The position numbers and the translations under genes are program-made. A DNA stretch of 64,000 nt, from NCBI GenBank assembly GCA_907165135.1, contig OU015566.1, positions 3,288,501 to 3,352,500 on the forward strand, given 5' to 3'. The notes beneath the pieces were generated by a model. It was not told the DNA's origin, searched no databases, and saw only the letters and a program-made list of their open reading frames with translations. The stretch's first letter is position 1. Each line of letters starts with the position of its first letter. Below are positions 21,974 through 34,280 of this stretch, piece by piece. The stretch comes from Oikopleura dioica. Its lineage: Eukaryota > Chordata > Appendicularia > Copelata > Oikopleuridae.

Positions 21974-22686
21974 AGCCTGTTGTCTCTATTTCTCAGTAAT
22001 GGTCAAGCGGTTTTCCTTAATGAAATCGATTCAGCTTCAGTCTTGTCCGACGGCTTCTTATTTCGGTCGATACTTTTCAATCCGACACTCGTTTCTTACT
22101 GAGGATTATTCCAACATAAACTTCAAACTGAAATCAGTAAAAAAGAGGCTAACGAAGTTTTTCTTTAAAAAAGACAAATAAAAATTTGAGAAGTAAAAAA
22201 AATCTTCATAAAAAAACAGCTTTTTTCTTAAAAATTTCATTAAAAACTTACCTTGAAAAAAGTATAAAATTCTTAATTTCTTCGATTATGCTCTGAAATA
22301 ACGGCAATTTTATTTTGCCGACGAGCTGAGAAAAAATCCCGAAGTTTGCGCGATAACGCTATTTACTCTGGAAAACGTCATGCTGATGTTATTTGCATTC
22401 CATTTTTATTTCAATGCCAGGGAGGCCACTTTCTACAGCCCACGTGATTTTCGCTTCTGTTCACGAAATAATGACCTCCTCCGCGCGTTCTTTTCAGGTA
22501 AAATTGATTTTTTTGGAATTTTTAAACAATGAATTTTTTTTATTTTTTATGCTCGAATTAAACTGAGAGCGAGTTATGAAAAAATTTACAAATTTTAACA
22601 TTTTTCGACAAAAATAAGAAAAAATTTTTTTTCGTCGGAAAAATTTATTATTTATTCACTGTTTGCAGCCATCTAAAATAACTAAT
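21974..22686. other. spacer between RhoGAP promoter and protease 3' end
   Basis: AT-rich, with many A/T runs. Includes CACGTG at about 22441 and the minus-strand poly(A) signal of the protease (TTTATT on plus at about 22651). No gene supported. Confidence 0.45.
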
Positions 22687-24615
22687 TTAGTAGCCGTAGT
22701 AAGAATAGTCTGAATCTTCATCTTCATCCATCGTCGGAATTACTCCTCGGGGATCCATTTCCGGTGCGTATGTATTTGTGTAGATTTTCTTCAAGATCGT
22801 GTTGACAATCGTCGATGTTTTCGCATAGACTCCGGCAGATTCACCGCAACTTTTGCCTAAAACATTGAAAGGCAAAAATCCCTTTTGATTACCCTACCAG
22901 AAGATACGAGACCATACTGAACTGGGACATTTTTGGCTTTTCCTTCGTATTCGATCTCTTCCATGCAAACAATGGCTCCTCCAGAGTCTCCTTAAAAACA
23001 TTTGAAGATTCATAAGAAGAATTTCTTTTAACCTTGGCATGAATCGACTCTCATCGAATCCTCAACACCAGGGGATGATCCAGCGCAGAAATATTGTCCG
23101 TCGTTGAAGGCTGGCACGGCAATTTTAATGTCACTGAAATGGGTTTTTTAATTTGAACTATGAGAACGTCGATGATACTTTGAACATTGGGTAATATTGA
23201 CATGCGCCCCAAGAAGATTGTTCGACGTTTCTCGTGTCTCAAAAAGACTCGAAAACATTTTGTATATCCACGAGAGCTAAGGGGGTCGATATCAAGAATC
23301 GAAGGAGAATCCTTATTACCAGAATTATCAAGTCCGATCCTGAGTATCTGTGACTCCCCAGCCAGCAATATGGCACATCGTTCCAAGTTTTGGCGGTTCA
23401 CTTGCAAGGCAAATCGGCTGAAAGCACTTCTCCATTGTCGAATCATAATAAGGTGATTGTTCCGCCGCGTCGCTCAAATTGGGGACTTCGATCAAGCAGG
23501 AATCTCCAACTTTGCCACTGAAAGCTTGTTAACATTTTGTTAAGAAAAAGCGCCAACTTTTCCTGGATAGTAAAACTCTCCCCTGCTTCAACGGAAAATT
23601 CATTCGTTTCATCTTGAGCTTCTCTGTTTGCATCACAAGCAATTATTTTCGTAGGCTGACCGAGCTTTAGCCGATCCTTCATCGAATCACAGCAATGATC
23701 TGCAGTAAGAATGTAGTCTTTTTCGCCACTTGGATTTTCTCAAAAAACCGTTTTTAATCAAAAAGAAGAAAAAATGTACCAGTCAAAATTGAGCCACTGC
23801 AAAAACTCGAGCCGTCTTCAGTAAACTCGATTCGAACATTCCAAGGGACGGATTTTTGGGAAATTTCTTCGGCATCTCCGAATGTTGCATTTCCGTTCGG
23901 ATTGTTGATCATTACGATTCTGTCTTCTATTGGCTGATTGTCTTCTCGAGATTGGCAAGTAACCCCGCCGAGGACCTTCTTTGGTTTCAAGGTTCGAATG
24001 CACTAGAATTTTGAACAATCATTTCAGGGAAATTTCAACTCACTTCAAAGTCTTTGGCAGTCTCACAACCCGCTTCGCAAAGACATTGGTTCGCTGGATC
24101 GGTGTAGTGAGCATCAAGACACTCATCGTAGCATTCCAGACCCGTGAGAGCGTTGCTGCAGTCGTTATCCTCAAAGCACTGAACAGTTGTATCGGCAACA
24201 GTTTTCATGCATCGCTTCAGATCAGCGTCATTCTGAGGACTTTCGCACTCCTTCGGTTTCTTGCAAAATTTTGACTGGCAGTTTTCATCGCAGCCGCCGG
24301 GGCAGGGTCCGTCAGGGACACAAGGGCAGTTTCGTTGGCAAGATTCAAAGTCGGCCTCGCAGCTTTCCAGGCACTCGTAATAGTCTTCAGCCCCAAAAAT
24401 GCAGGATTCTCTGAAAAAAGATGAATCAGGGTATCCTTTTTCTCCACATACTTGCAGGCAATTACTCCTTTGACATCCTCACTAATGCAGTTGATCTCGC
24501 ATCTTCTTTTCGCATCATTCGAGTCACTATCCTTGCACTCATTGTCATCCCCGATCGCTGAAGTTGACTGTGTTATCGCGCTGCAAAACGCAAAAAATGT
24601 CAGGAAAAGTTTCAT
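22687..24615 (-). CDS. trypsin-like serine protease with N-terminal Cys-rich module
   Basis: Secreted S1-family protease. The signal peptide starts MKLFLTFFAFCSA at 24615. A Cys-rich module follows (CQRNCPCVPDGPCPGGC, later ECYDECLDAHY and CLCEAGCE), then a protease domain with VPWNVRIEF, the His motif as TADHC rather than TAAHC, GWG, FCAG, and CQGDSGG near 22998. A second Asp-containing strand is less clear, and the GWG region around 23180-23360 has an uncertain splice. The C-terminal acidic tail (DEDEDSDYSYYGY) ends at 22687. The Cys-rich module also occurs in the kelch-type gene at 43735. Confidence 0.75.
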
Positions 24616-24807
24616 GTTTTTTTTGCCTCCACTCTGAAGACCTCCTCCTGCCTTGCAGATTTTTTCTGTTTGCAAATAATTGAAAGACAAATAAATACGC
24701 TGCCATTGTTACTTACAGTCAAATTATCAAAAAAAAACCAGCGGTTGAAAAATTCTTCATTCATTTATTTTCCGGATTCTTAAAAAAATTAAAAATGAAC
24801 AAAGAAA

Positions 24808-25715
24808 TCAAACTTCTTCTTCCTTAGCTTCGGCATTTTCTTCAGCCTTATTCTCCTCCGCAACAGTCTGCGCCTCAGCCAAGTTGTTGAAAATCCATTC
24901 GCGGTCGATTTGATTCCAGAAGCAGCAAGTCTTAACCGTTCAAAATACTCGAAAAAGAAGTCGCTTCCAAACCTGTATGATGAGAGTGACGAGGGCCAAA
25001 AAGAAAAGAGCCACATTGAAAACCAGATGGACGGTCCTGACTGAAAACAAGTCGACGGTTTCGAGCGTGGCAGAGATATCAAAATTAATAATCGCGAAAT
25101 CCAGAACGATGTTGAAAATAAGAGCAAGTATGAAAATCAATTCCTGGTAAAAATGGTAAAAAGGATATTTGATGAAATTTACCGTGATATTGAACATTGC
25201 TCTTTTGACGCTCGTTTCCGGTGTGGCCTGATTGTGTGTCGTGTAAATGCTGGTTCCGAAGCCAGAAGCGATGAAGCCAATGACTACGCTGCCGAGACTG
25301 ACGGAAAGAATCGGCAAGGTGTAAAAATCGGCGGAGAGGGAGTTTTCTGCATTTGAGTGGCTAGTTTATTCCTTTACGAAAGGACCAAACAATTTTTTTG
25401 CATTAGCCACCCTGATCTGAAGAGCCCTCGATTTCATAATGATCGTTTGCTAGACGATAAACCTCGTCGAACGACAGGAACATAACAACTGAGATAAAAC
25501 TGTCATTTGATTCACAGAAACCAAAAACTTACGAACTAGGATCACCCACTGAGCGATAATGATTCCCTTGAACTGGGCCATCGTCATTTGACCTACACAT
25601 CCCCATAAATTGAGTGGAAAAAGTTTCTGAAAAGATTTAGGAATGTGCCCTGATTCTCTCGAAGTACCTTTTTGGCGCTAGTAAATCGGTCTTTCAAAAA
25701 GTCAAAAGTTTTCAT
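24808..25715 (-). CDS. four-helix membrane protein, family unknown
   Basis: Starts MKTFDFLKDRF at 25715. About six exons with GT-AG introns of roughly 39-45 bp, one of which begins GTGGCT at about 25410. Four hydrophobic helices: GIIIAQWVILVLVMFL, LPILSVSLGSVVIGFIASGF, LIFILALIFNIVLDFAII, LVFNVALFFLALVTLII. The cytosolic tail has TCCFWNQID, then is Glu/Ala-rich to the stop at 24808. Tetraspan or MARVEL-like topology is inferred; no diagnostic motif seen. Confidence 0.7.
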
Positions 25716-26096
25716 TTTATCTCAATCGTTGAATATATACATCGGTATGGAAATTATTTCCGTTCAATGTTTTTGTTGCAAAAAGTTTTAGACTTCAAAA
25801 CTAGGTTAAGTTTTCAGGCATAAATATTCAACACAGCTATGCTAGAATTTTCATTGTATTTTGACAAGAAAATGCTAAGCCTTAAAAATCTTAAACCGCG
25901 TCTTTTTGGAACAACCCAAAGCCGGTTCCGTATCCGATTTCAGCTCTCAATTCGAAACGCTGAGCATATTTTTGCTCAGAAGAAGAATTCTCATTTTCGA
26001 GATGCAGCTTTCTCCATTTTTTCTCACTGCTGTTTCTGCTTCTGAATTCAAGTGAATGTTCGAAATTTTTGAGTCGGGACTTTTCATTGAATAAAG
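25716..26096. promoter_or_regulatory. divergent upstream region
   Basis: 380 bp between the start of the minus-strand membrane protein and the plus-strand protease, probably holding both promoters. TATATA-like ATATATAC at about 25733 on the membrane-protein side. An open frame at 25839-26045 has no supporting features. Confidence 0.35.
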
Positions 26097-27179
26097 ATGA
26101 AATCTTTCAAGTTTTTCGTTTTTTCGAACAGAGAAAAGGGATTCGGCTTTCCATTCGACCGGCCGTCGAAGGACTCTCTAGAACGCATGGATACCAGGAT
26201 CATCGGCGGAGAGGTCTCAGATCTCGGTAACTGGCCCTGGCAAGCCGCGATGCTTTACGCTAAATATGGAAGTCACATTATTTGTGCCGGAACAATCGTG
26301 ACGAAAAAAGTGGTCATCGGCGCGGCACATTGCGTCGGAAATTTTGAAACGAATCTTTTGACTTTTTCTGCTGGCCATACCGAAGGTTTCAATGCAAAGA
26401 AAAGGGCTCAAGAATCAAATAACAACAAAATCAAAAACAATCGCGAGCCCCACTGAACAGAAATCAAAAAGAATCATACCAATCCAGTCCTGTCAAACGA
26501 GCCGTTCCTCATCCAGATTTCAATAACTTCTTTCACAATGATATCGCTCTTTTCGAGCTAGAAAAACCATTCACCTGGACGGAATTTGTAAAACCCGCGT
26601 GCTTGCCTTACTCGGATTTCGTTCCTTCCGATTCTGGCCGATGCGTCGTTAGTGGCTTCGGCAAAGGGTCGAATGATAGGCTTACTCATGTGGTTCTCCC
26701 GCTTTGGGAGAAAGCATCTTGCAAGTCGATTCTTGAGTCGCAGGGCGGCGCGACCTGGACTGGACTGCCACTTGATGAATCGCAATTTTGCGCGGGCTAC
26801 CAACCAGGCGGACTCGACGCCTGCCAGGGAGATTCTGGAGGGCCCTTCGTCTGCAAGACGAACCAAGGATGGGTTGCAACAGGCGCAGTTAGCTACGGAT
26901 ACGGCTGTGCGGAGAAGAACATGCCCGCTGTGTACGCCAACATTCCGCTTTATCGAGATTGGATGCTCGCTTTCATTGGGGAGTCGAATGATGAGATTCC
27001 GGATGGTTGTGGGGAGCCAGTAAACAAGGCGAGTTTTGGAGACTCAATTTTGGCACCGACTTTGCTCGATGTCGAAAATGGGAATTTGTGGGAAGGAGAA
27101 GAGCATCGATTTGTTCAAGGTATGCAATTGCCAAATATTTATTTATTTTATATAAAAAACAGAACAAAACAAATTTTAA
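26097..27179 (+). CDS. trypsin-like serine protease
   Basis: S1-family protease, 317 residues in this model. Exons 26097-26385, 26472-27119, 27163-27179, phases closing. Activation motif RIIGGEVSDLGNWPWQAA, catalytic His in GAAHC, Asp in HNDIALFELE, Ser in CQGDSGGPF; substrate pocket region SYGYGC. All triad residues are present. The N-terminus (MKSFKFFVF) is a weak signal peptide, so an upstream exon is possible. The last exon adds five residues only; a transmembrane-coding segment at 27735-27850 could be an alternative 3' exon. Confidence 0.8.
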
Positions 27180-27720
27180 AAGGGGGGAAGATCCTCTCTT
27201 TTTCGACGAACTGTAAATTTTCCGAGCATAAAATAAAAATCAATTCGCTAAAATCAAACAGGATCAGGTGCTCATCCATGGATCTAATAAATGCCAAGAG
27301 AAAATGTCTCGCAAATCTAATAACTTTAATTCGTCTTGACTCTTCTTTTTTCGTTCGCGTGCGCGTCTATCTTTTTTTCGCAAGTTCTCATTTTTTGGCG
27401 AGCTGGCATTACCGAGTTTTTGGATATGGAAATCAAAGAGGAAAATGATTTTACAGAGAATGCTTTCGTCAATTTTCTAAATGATAAATAAGGGTCAAAT
27501 AAACTTTAAATCTAATATAAATTATTATATTATATAATCTTATTTTTATGTGTCCATAAAAATCAAAGAACCTTGAAAAATCCTAAATTGAAAAAAAACC
27601 ATAAAGTTGCCAAAAACCGAGCTTTTCAGTCATTTTTGGTGCGCTGATCTATTGAAAATAGAAAAAAATATCGCAGAAATTTTATCTGAGCAAACCGATT
27701 TCTAGAATATAAAAATTGAC
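27180..27720. other. spacer, nothing confident
   Basis: AT-rich. One open frame through 27448 follows the protease but is low complexity and basic; I do not support it as coding. Confidence 0.4.
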
Positions 27721-27734
27721 CCAAAGAAGCCCTC

Positions 27735-27963
27735 TTTTGACAGTTCTCGCCGCCTTTTTGCTCGCTCTTCTTATATTCTTCCTAATCGCCTGGAAATGTT
27801 GCCGAATCGACATGGCTGAAGGTCCTCGAGATACAGTCACTCAAGTAAGTCTTCTTCAATCCGATTAACTAACATCAGAAAAAAAGTCTACGACCGCGGC
27901 AGGAAGGCTTTCATCGATTGGAACGGAGAAGAAACAGTCAAGAAGCTCAAATTACTCAATGAA
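27735..27963 (+). CDS. possible transmembrane exon pair
   Basis: SPLLTVLAAFLLALLIFFLI is a strong membrane helix followed by WKCCRIDMAEG, a GTAAGT donor at 27845, an acceptor at about 27878 and a basic tail with a stop near 27963. No start codon is visible. Either the 3' end of a type-I membrane protein, or an alternative end of the preceding protease. Confidence 0.4.
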
Positions 27964-28179
27964 AGTGTAATAATCAAAATAAAAATGAAATGAAAAAATG
28001 CTGACGTCATGAATTTTTATTTTTTGAGTTGCTAACTCCTCGCTCCCGATTTGGTTGGCAATACGGTTAAAGTAAGTGCGCGAGCTTTGCGCCCCTAAGT
28101 GGCGAAAGTTGCGGCCTACAGTAAGTTTACTCGTCAAAGTTCGATTATCATTCGAGCTTCAACTTTCCATTTTTCTTAC

Positions 28180-29639
28180 ATGTTGAAATTTAACAGACCA
28201 TCAAGTGCACCGAGCTCGAGGAAGCAGCAGACGAGGTCGAAGAGTAATGAGAGAAATAGAAAAGCACTCAGAACAGGTATTTTTTTTTCATTTTTTTTGC
28301 AATTTCGAGTCAAAAATCTAGAATTGGAAAAATTGTCAGTCGATCATTTCAACGCGCTTTCACTTTCAAAGCCAAAGAAAAACGTCACCTGCCGTCCAGT
28401 TTCGGCAAAAGGACGAATCTCCTTCCGGCCCGAAGTGGTCACCTCCGACGATGGCTTCGAAGAAGAACTGAGCTGGCCCGAGCTGCCAGACCTCTGCGGC
28501 CTGTGCAACAAACTCGTCATGGCGGCGACGAAATGCACCGTGCTCAACGAGAGCTTTCACAAGAGCTGCTTGAACTGTGCCGACTGTGGCGAAAGTTTAT
28601 TGAGGTTTGCTTTTTAATTTCGAACACGGCGGGAGGCGGTTTGTTTAGGGACAGTAGGGGGGCTATCGATTCAGTTTGATTTTCGGAAATAAAATTTTGA
28701 AATAAAAAAATAGGGATTCCACTTTAAAAATATCCGAAAAAGATGAATTTTTAATTTTTATCAGAAAATTTCATTTTAGAGATTTTTTATTAAAAAATTA
28801 TTTTTTTGACTAAAAAATAATAATTCAGAAATGATTTCAAACGAGGAGAAGACAAACAGTTCTACTGCCAGCAATGTCATCTTTCCCGATTTGCCAAAAA
28901 ATGCACAAAATGCGAAAAGGTACGATTTTTTCTTTACCCATTTATACCCAAAACCTTCAGCCACTGATAGGAATGGCCTTGAATGTCAACTCGGAACTGT
29001 ATCATCCAAACTGCTTCAAATGCGATTCCTGCGACACTTTCCTTTACCACCAGAAGTACAGACATCAAGGAGGAATATTTTACTGCATTGGCTGCTATGA
29101 AGAGTAAGTGATGTAAAAGAGAAAGATTGACAAATAGGGATTTAGGGGCTTTTCGAAATTGATTAATTACTTGCGAAAAAAGGGTACCCTGCTTTTAGGA
29201 AGTGGAAATGGGCGGCAGTAAATGGCATCTGTTTCCAGGTGACCTTGTCAGCTTCGCACAATGCGCGCTTTTTTATGGGTCTTTTTTTTTACGGCCAATC
29301 AATGCCCTAACGAATATTTCCTTATAAGGAGTTTTTCAGGGATTTTTAAAAATTGAATTCTCTTTTAAGAAATGTTCTGTCAACCTGCTGGTACTGTTCC
29401 GACAAAATAAGAGCAAATTCTTACGATGGACTCATTGAAGAAGTGATTCTAGGGAATCGCCATTTTCACCGCAGATGCTTCTCGTGCCATGTAAATTCAA
29501 TTTGTTTGAGCAAAATCTAATGCAGTTTCAGGAATGTGGGAACAACTTATCGGACCCGAGCGCGGGCGGATGCTTCGAACTTCAACAATTCATTTTCTGT
29601 AAATCTTGCTTTCTCAAAACTGATGATATTCCATGTTAA
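28180..29639 (+). CDS. three-LIM-domain protein
   Basis: 280 residues with three LIM zinc-binding domains: CGLCNKLV...HKSCLNCADC, CTKCEKPLIGMALNV...HPNCFKCDSC, CWYCSDKI...HRRCFSCHECG, ending CKSCFLKTDDIPC. Exons 28180-28276, 28322-28604, 28829-28919, 28961-29103, 29370-29490, 29532-29639; sum closes in frame. The N-terminal 90 residues are basic and Ser-rich. LIM domains mediate protein binding in cytoskeletal or nuclear complexes; I cannot say which subfamily. Poly(A) signal AATAAA at 29785. Confidence 0.88.
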
Positions 29640-29793
29640 TACATTAACTGTTTGTTCCGTCTCCTGCGAAATAAGCAAAGCGAAAAAGATCCCTGAGAAA
29701 GAGAGAATGCCAATTTTTTATTATTTTTTTTTATTGTAACTAATTTTTTGTGAGATGTCAAGAAAAAAAATAGCAGACAGAAGAAATAAAGAG

Positions 29794-30496
29794 CTAATTT
29801 TCAGTAGCAAGGTCAGGAACTTCCAAATGAACGTCAATGGCTACTGGAGACGCGCCGGAGAATAAGATTTTTTCGCTAATCTTAGTGAAGAAAGCGTCAA
29901 TGATTTGCGCTGAAGTTTGCTCGGGGTAGAAAATCATTCGAACAAGCTGGAAACCGATGTACAAGACGACCAAGACGATGTTTAAGACACCGAGGACCAG
30001 GAGGAGATAATTACGTATCTTCTCCCCTTTTGTTTTCGCGTCGAGGAGTGGCACGACGGCTTGGGTCAATTGGACAAGCTGTCCGACAACAATATCCTTC
30101 CATGACCAATCCTGAATCTGACGGTTCTGCTGCGGAGGCTGCTGAGGCTGGAGTTGCTGGGTCTCCTGATTGCTAGTATCGTCGTCCCCTTGAAGTAGAG
30201 GTTCTTCGTCTCTGGATGAAGGATGACCTTGACCTTGTTCAACATCATCCTCGTGAGCTCGTTGTTGTTCATTACGACCACAAATCAATTCTGGAAAACC
30301 ACCGGCAGCGGGAGGTCCTATATTCATTATAGGAGGTCCGACATTCTTTGATTGACTTTCGGAACCAACGTTTCGATGCTAAATAAAAAATTTATGCCAT
30401 GAATATAACAGTTTTAATTAAAAATCTCTATAAATGTAATAAAATTCAAAATTATTGACATACTCTAAGTTCATTCTTTTTCTCTGAATCGGTCAT
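29794..30496 (-). CDS. single-pass membrane protein, Gln-rich
   Basis: 205 residues; exons 30464-30496 and 29794-30378, intron 85 bp GT-AG. Pro/Gln/Glu-rich N-terminal half (QQLQPQQPPQQN), a helix NYLLLVLGVLNIVLVVLYIG about 55 residues before the end, no signal peptide. Convergent with the LIM gene, with about 150 bp between stop codons. No known family recognised. Confidence 0.65.
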
Positions 30497-30867
30497 TCTC
30501 TAATGAAATTTTTCTCTGAATTTTTCGAACTTCGATTTTTGTTCGGCGATTGCTGTCGGCGTCTTGGTTTTAAAGGCAGAGAAAGGAAAATGATTAATTT
30601 TTACGATGCGAGTTGAAAGCGCGCAATCATTGTGGAGAATGTGTAACGATGATTTTGACTTTCCCTTTCAGAAATTGTATTAAAGAACCTTCTGGAAGCG
30701 TCTTGAAGGGAAAACCAGAAAATTTGTATATTTTGAAAGGGCTAAAGACAGTATTAGGCCCTTTGCTACTAATTCTAAACAAACATTACTTTCGTTGAAA
30801 CAATATTTATTGATGGAAATTCCGAAGAAGCATTGACAAAAAATTTTGAGTCATCAGTACTACTGAT
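30497..30867. other. spacer
   Basis: Upstream region of the preceding minus-strand gene and 3' flank of the hexosaminidase gene. Nothing else supported. Confidence 0.4.
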
Positions 30868-33800
30868 TCAGTAGTCGGCTCGCTCAAATTCAATCGGGCA
30901 CGCGCCAGGACCATCAGCAGGCTCCGCATGAATTCCGCGAAGGTTCATTCTGCATTTCATTTGATGAATTCGTTGTTTTGCGTCTTCCACATCTTCAAAA
31001 AAGGCTCAAGTATAAAAAAGCAAATATCGAAGAATACCAGTGACATCTCTTGCTGACCAGAGTCGCTCGGCAACGGCAGAAGCTCGTGGAAAAAGTCGTG
31101 AAACATAATTCGATGCATCGACAAACTCCGACCAGAGGCAGGTTTCTCCTCCAATGACCAAGTCTTCCTCTTCTTTTGTTCCATTGAAAGCAAGTGGCTC
31201 GTACTAAAAACTGGTTGAAGCAGGGGTCTAAATTCGCAGTTAAGAAGGAGAAAAGGCCACAAACATTGTAGTAGTAAACCCAATCTCTTCCGTAGCTGAT
31301 GAGGTCCAAATACCACGGCGCGCTAATAAGCGCTCTATTTAACATTATCAATTTGTTACAAAATGAAGATAACCGCGCGATTTGATAACGATTTCCTATA
31401 GCCGGCTTTTGTTACGTCGCGAGTTGTGTTTAATGGATGGTACGGAAGCCAGACTTCTACAACAGTACTTTAGAAGGTTTCATCAATCTGGAATCGTTTT
31501 TCCTCAGAATAAGCACGGTGGCCTAGTTTTTTTGACCGTCATTTGTCAGAGTTGTGCATGCATTTGGTTGACAAATCTGTCAAAAATACGCGAAAGCACG
31601 ATTTTTTTGCAGTTTTTTTTTTGCAATTTTCTTCATAATAAGGCAAGTAGGTCACAAAAATCATTTTTCGAATCGGATAAAATTTTCTAGTGCAAATTTT
31701 TTTCAGATTTTTTTTTTGAAAAACCGGCCTTGGATCAATTTCAACCCCGTTGTCGAAAACTTCCTCCCAGACGATGTAGTTGAATCCGACTTCTTTCGTG
31801 ATGTTCAGCACATTTTTGACCCAATATTCTTCCAACTTCGCGTAGTCGCCGGAAATGCCATGTTGGTACATCCAATCGCTGATGTTTTTATTCGATTTCC
31901 AGCAAGCAAATGACACTTCATCGCCTCCCAGATGGACATAATCGTCGTGAAAGACGTTTCTAAAGTCTTGGAGAACAGTTCGCATGAAATCGTAGTTCGA
32001 CTCGTTTGTTGGATCTGCTGGGCCAAGCAAGCCTGTCGGTTTTCCATCGGCATCGTAGCAGACCGTAGCAAGACCGGGGTGTCCCTTGGCCGCCGCGCCA
32101 ATGTGCCCGGGCGTGTCAAACTCTGGAATGACTCGGATGCCCCGGACTCGCGCGTATTCAATAATCTCCTTGATTGTCTCCAGCGCGTAAACGTGGCTCC
32201 GCGATGGCGCAAAATAGGCACCTTTCAAGGCTGAGTACCGACTCTTGAATTCTTCCCTCTACTTTTATACTAAGCACTTGTTCATAATAAATATAAGAAA
32301 GAAAGATCATTTTGGGGCAAAATCCGGTACCAAAAGAGAGAGAAAGCAGGATGTTTCTTAAGGGGGTAGACATCACAAAAACCGCTTTAAGACCGTTATT
32401 TTATTAAGTTTTTTTAGATCCAAAAAAAATTTAAATTAAAAAAATTTAAAATATAAAAAATTTAGTTTTCAATTTTTAAAAATATTGAAAATTTAAAACC
32501 AATAAGAAATTTAAAAATTGAAGAAAAATCTAGAATAAAAAAAATTTTTTGATTTTAAAATTAATGTTCTTTGTATTGTTAATTCAAGATCGTATTCTGA
32601 ATACGGTATTCAAGCCGTTCCTTTACCAGCAAGATCCGGCAGCGGCTTGCAATCGTATGAAAAACTCTGATCATCGACGAGATGCCAGTGGAAAACGTTG
32701 AACTTGTTCATCTCCAATCCATCCAGAACTTCTTTGATGACACTTACGGGTTGGAAGTGGCGAGCTGTGTCCATCAAAAATCCTCGATGATTGAATCGGG
32801 GAAAGTCTTGAACAGCCATTCCGTTGATTTCGTATTTTTCTACTGCGCCGTTTTTCGTCATGATTGGGGTCGTGGCTTGGTAAAGGGTTTGAAGACCTCG
32901 GAGGATTCCCCAAACCGTGTCGCTGTAAATCGTCGCTCCTTCGCCGTCGAGATGGAGATCGTAATGCTCCTGGATCGAAGACATCGGCCATTTTTCGCAG
33001 GTTCCGGGCATGATCAATGTGACTGTATTGACAGTTGGATGGCTGTTTGAGTTGAGACTTCGGCGTTTTCGAACCGGATCGGATTCCTCGTGGGGTTGAA
33101 TTCGAGCGGCAAGATCGTTAAAGTACTGAGTGTATCGCCAAGTTGCATTGTGGAGGACATCGCAATCCGGGCCATCATGAGTTATCTTAGAAAAAATAAG
33201 GGGTGGTGTCAGGAATCGACAAAAAACTCGCCAAATTTTGCGCACGCGACTACTTGACTATTGATTGGCCGGTTTGCCGACCCATGGCTTCTGATTGGTT
33301 GAAAATTACTACGCAAAATTTGTCGGTTCCTGCCACCTCCCCAAAAATTAAGGGAGTTTACCTCTTAAGGAAAGAATTATTAGTAGTAGGTGATAAATCA
33401 TTAGGCTTACCGGACTAAATTTTGACTCATTTTTCTAGCTTGATTCAGCGGGCATGTGACACAAATAAAGAAAGCCTAGAACCAGGGCTTTCATTTGAGC
33501 ACCATATCGAGGGGTCTGGGTCATACCCGCAAGGCAATTTATGGGACCTGAAGTTCAAAAATGGGCACTAGAATTGTTTAGAAGAATTTTTCGATGCCGG
33601 GCCGGCCTTCTCGGAAGTCGAGAGTCAGCTATTTAGAAAGCTCAGGCTCTGAGCTTTCAGTAGAGCCCAAGAAATCTTAGTGCATGGCGGTTTGTGGCCT
33701 TCAGCGAGCGCTTGACGTCTTGTTTTTGCGGTGAAATTTCACTGAAATTGATGACTTTCTCCCAAAAAATGGCCAAAATAGGAAGTAAATTGACAATTAA

Positions 33801-34280
33801 ACTGATCGCTGATGGCCAAAAATTGGCATGCACTAAGATTTCTTGGGCTCTTCTGAAAGCTCAGAGCCTGAGCTTTCTAAATAACTGACTCACGACTTAC
33901 GAGGAGGCCGGCCCGGCATCGAAAAAATCTTCTAAACAATTCTAGTGTCCATTTTGGAACTTCCGGTCCCATAAATTGCCTTGCGGGTATGACCCAGACC
34001 GCTCGATATGGTGCTCAAATGAAAGCCCTGGTTCTAGGCTTTCTTTATTTGTGTCACATGACCACTGAATCAAGCTAGAAAAATGAGTCGAAATTCAGTC
34101 CGGTAAGCCTATAAATCATAGTACCTGTGGAATAAATTTGATACTCGCAGTATCAATCGTATAGACATCACTTCTCGTATCCAAAAACTGTGGCTTCGGC
34201 CAAATCGTTCCCGTGTAAGTCGGACTTATCGCTGGATCACGTGCCAGCGCCACACCGTATAAAAAGCTAAAAAGTCTCAT
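30868..34280 (-). CDS. HEXB: beta-N-acetylhexosaminidase
   Basis: Lysosomal or secreted GH20 enzyme removing terminal GlcNAc/GalNAc. 550 residues (human HEXA 529, HEXB 556). Exons 34125-34280, 32621-33185, 31729-32221, 31390-31467, 31265-31334, 31038-31203, 30868-30992 close in frame. Motifs: [40 protein letters not shown], catalytic [46 protein letters not shown]. Signal [13 protein letters not shown]. The intron after 31729 is GC-AG. The intron after 32621 fits the conserved KG only as GA-AG. The symbol is by similarity; A/B type cannot be told. Intron 1 holds two mobile elements. Confidence 0.93.
33200..33342. mobile_element. 143-bp MITE, copy A
   Basis: Starts GGGGTGGTGTCAGGAATCGA and ends with the imperfect complement GGTTCCTGCCACCTCCCC. 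Internal GATTGGCCGGTTTGC and CTTCTGATTGGTTGAAAAT are shared with copies at 48293 and 49820. Flanked by A-rich AAAAATAA / AAAAATTA. In intron 1 of the hexosaminidase gene. Confidence 0.75.
33394..34119. mobile_element. foldback transposon copy 2
   Basis: Element 33402-34111, same family as 16669-17615: TAGGCTTACCGGACTAAAT terminus, the AGAAAGCTCAGGCTCTGAGC segment, and GGCCGGCC near the arm middle. TAAATCAT (8 bp) is duplicated at 33394-33401 and 34112-34119. In hexosaminidase intron 1. Confidence 0.9.

Noticed and set aside
27163-27448. C-terminal extension of the second protease by read-through
   Set aside because: The frame is low complexity; a short GT-AG intron ending at 27162 gives an early stop.
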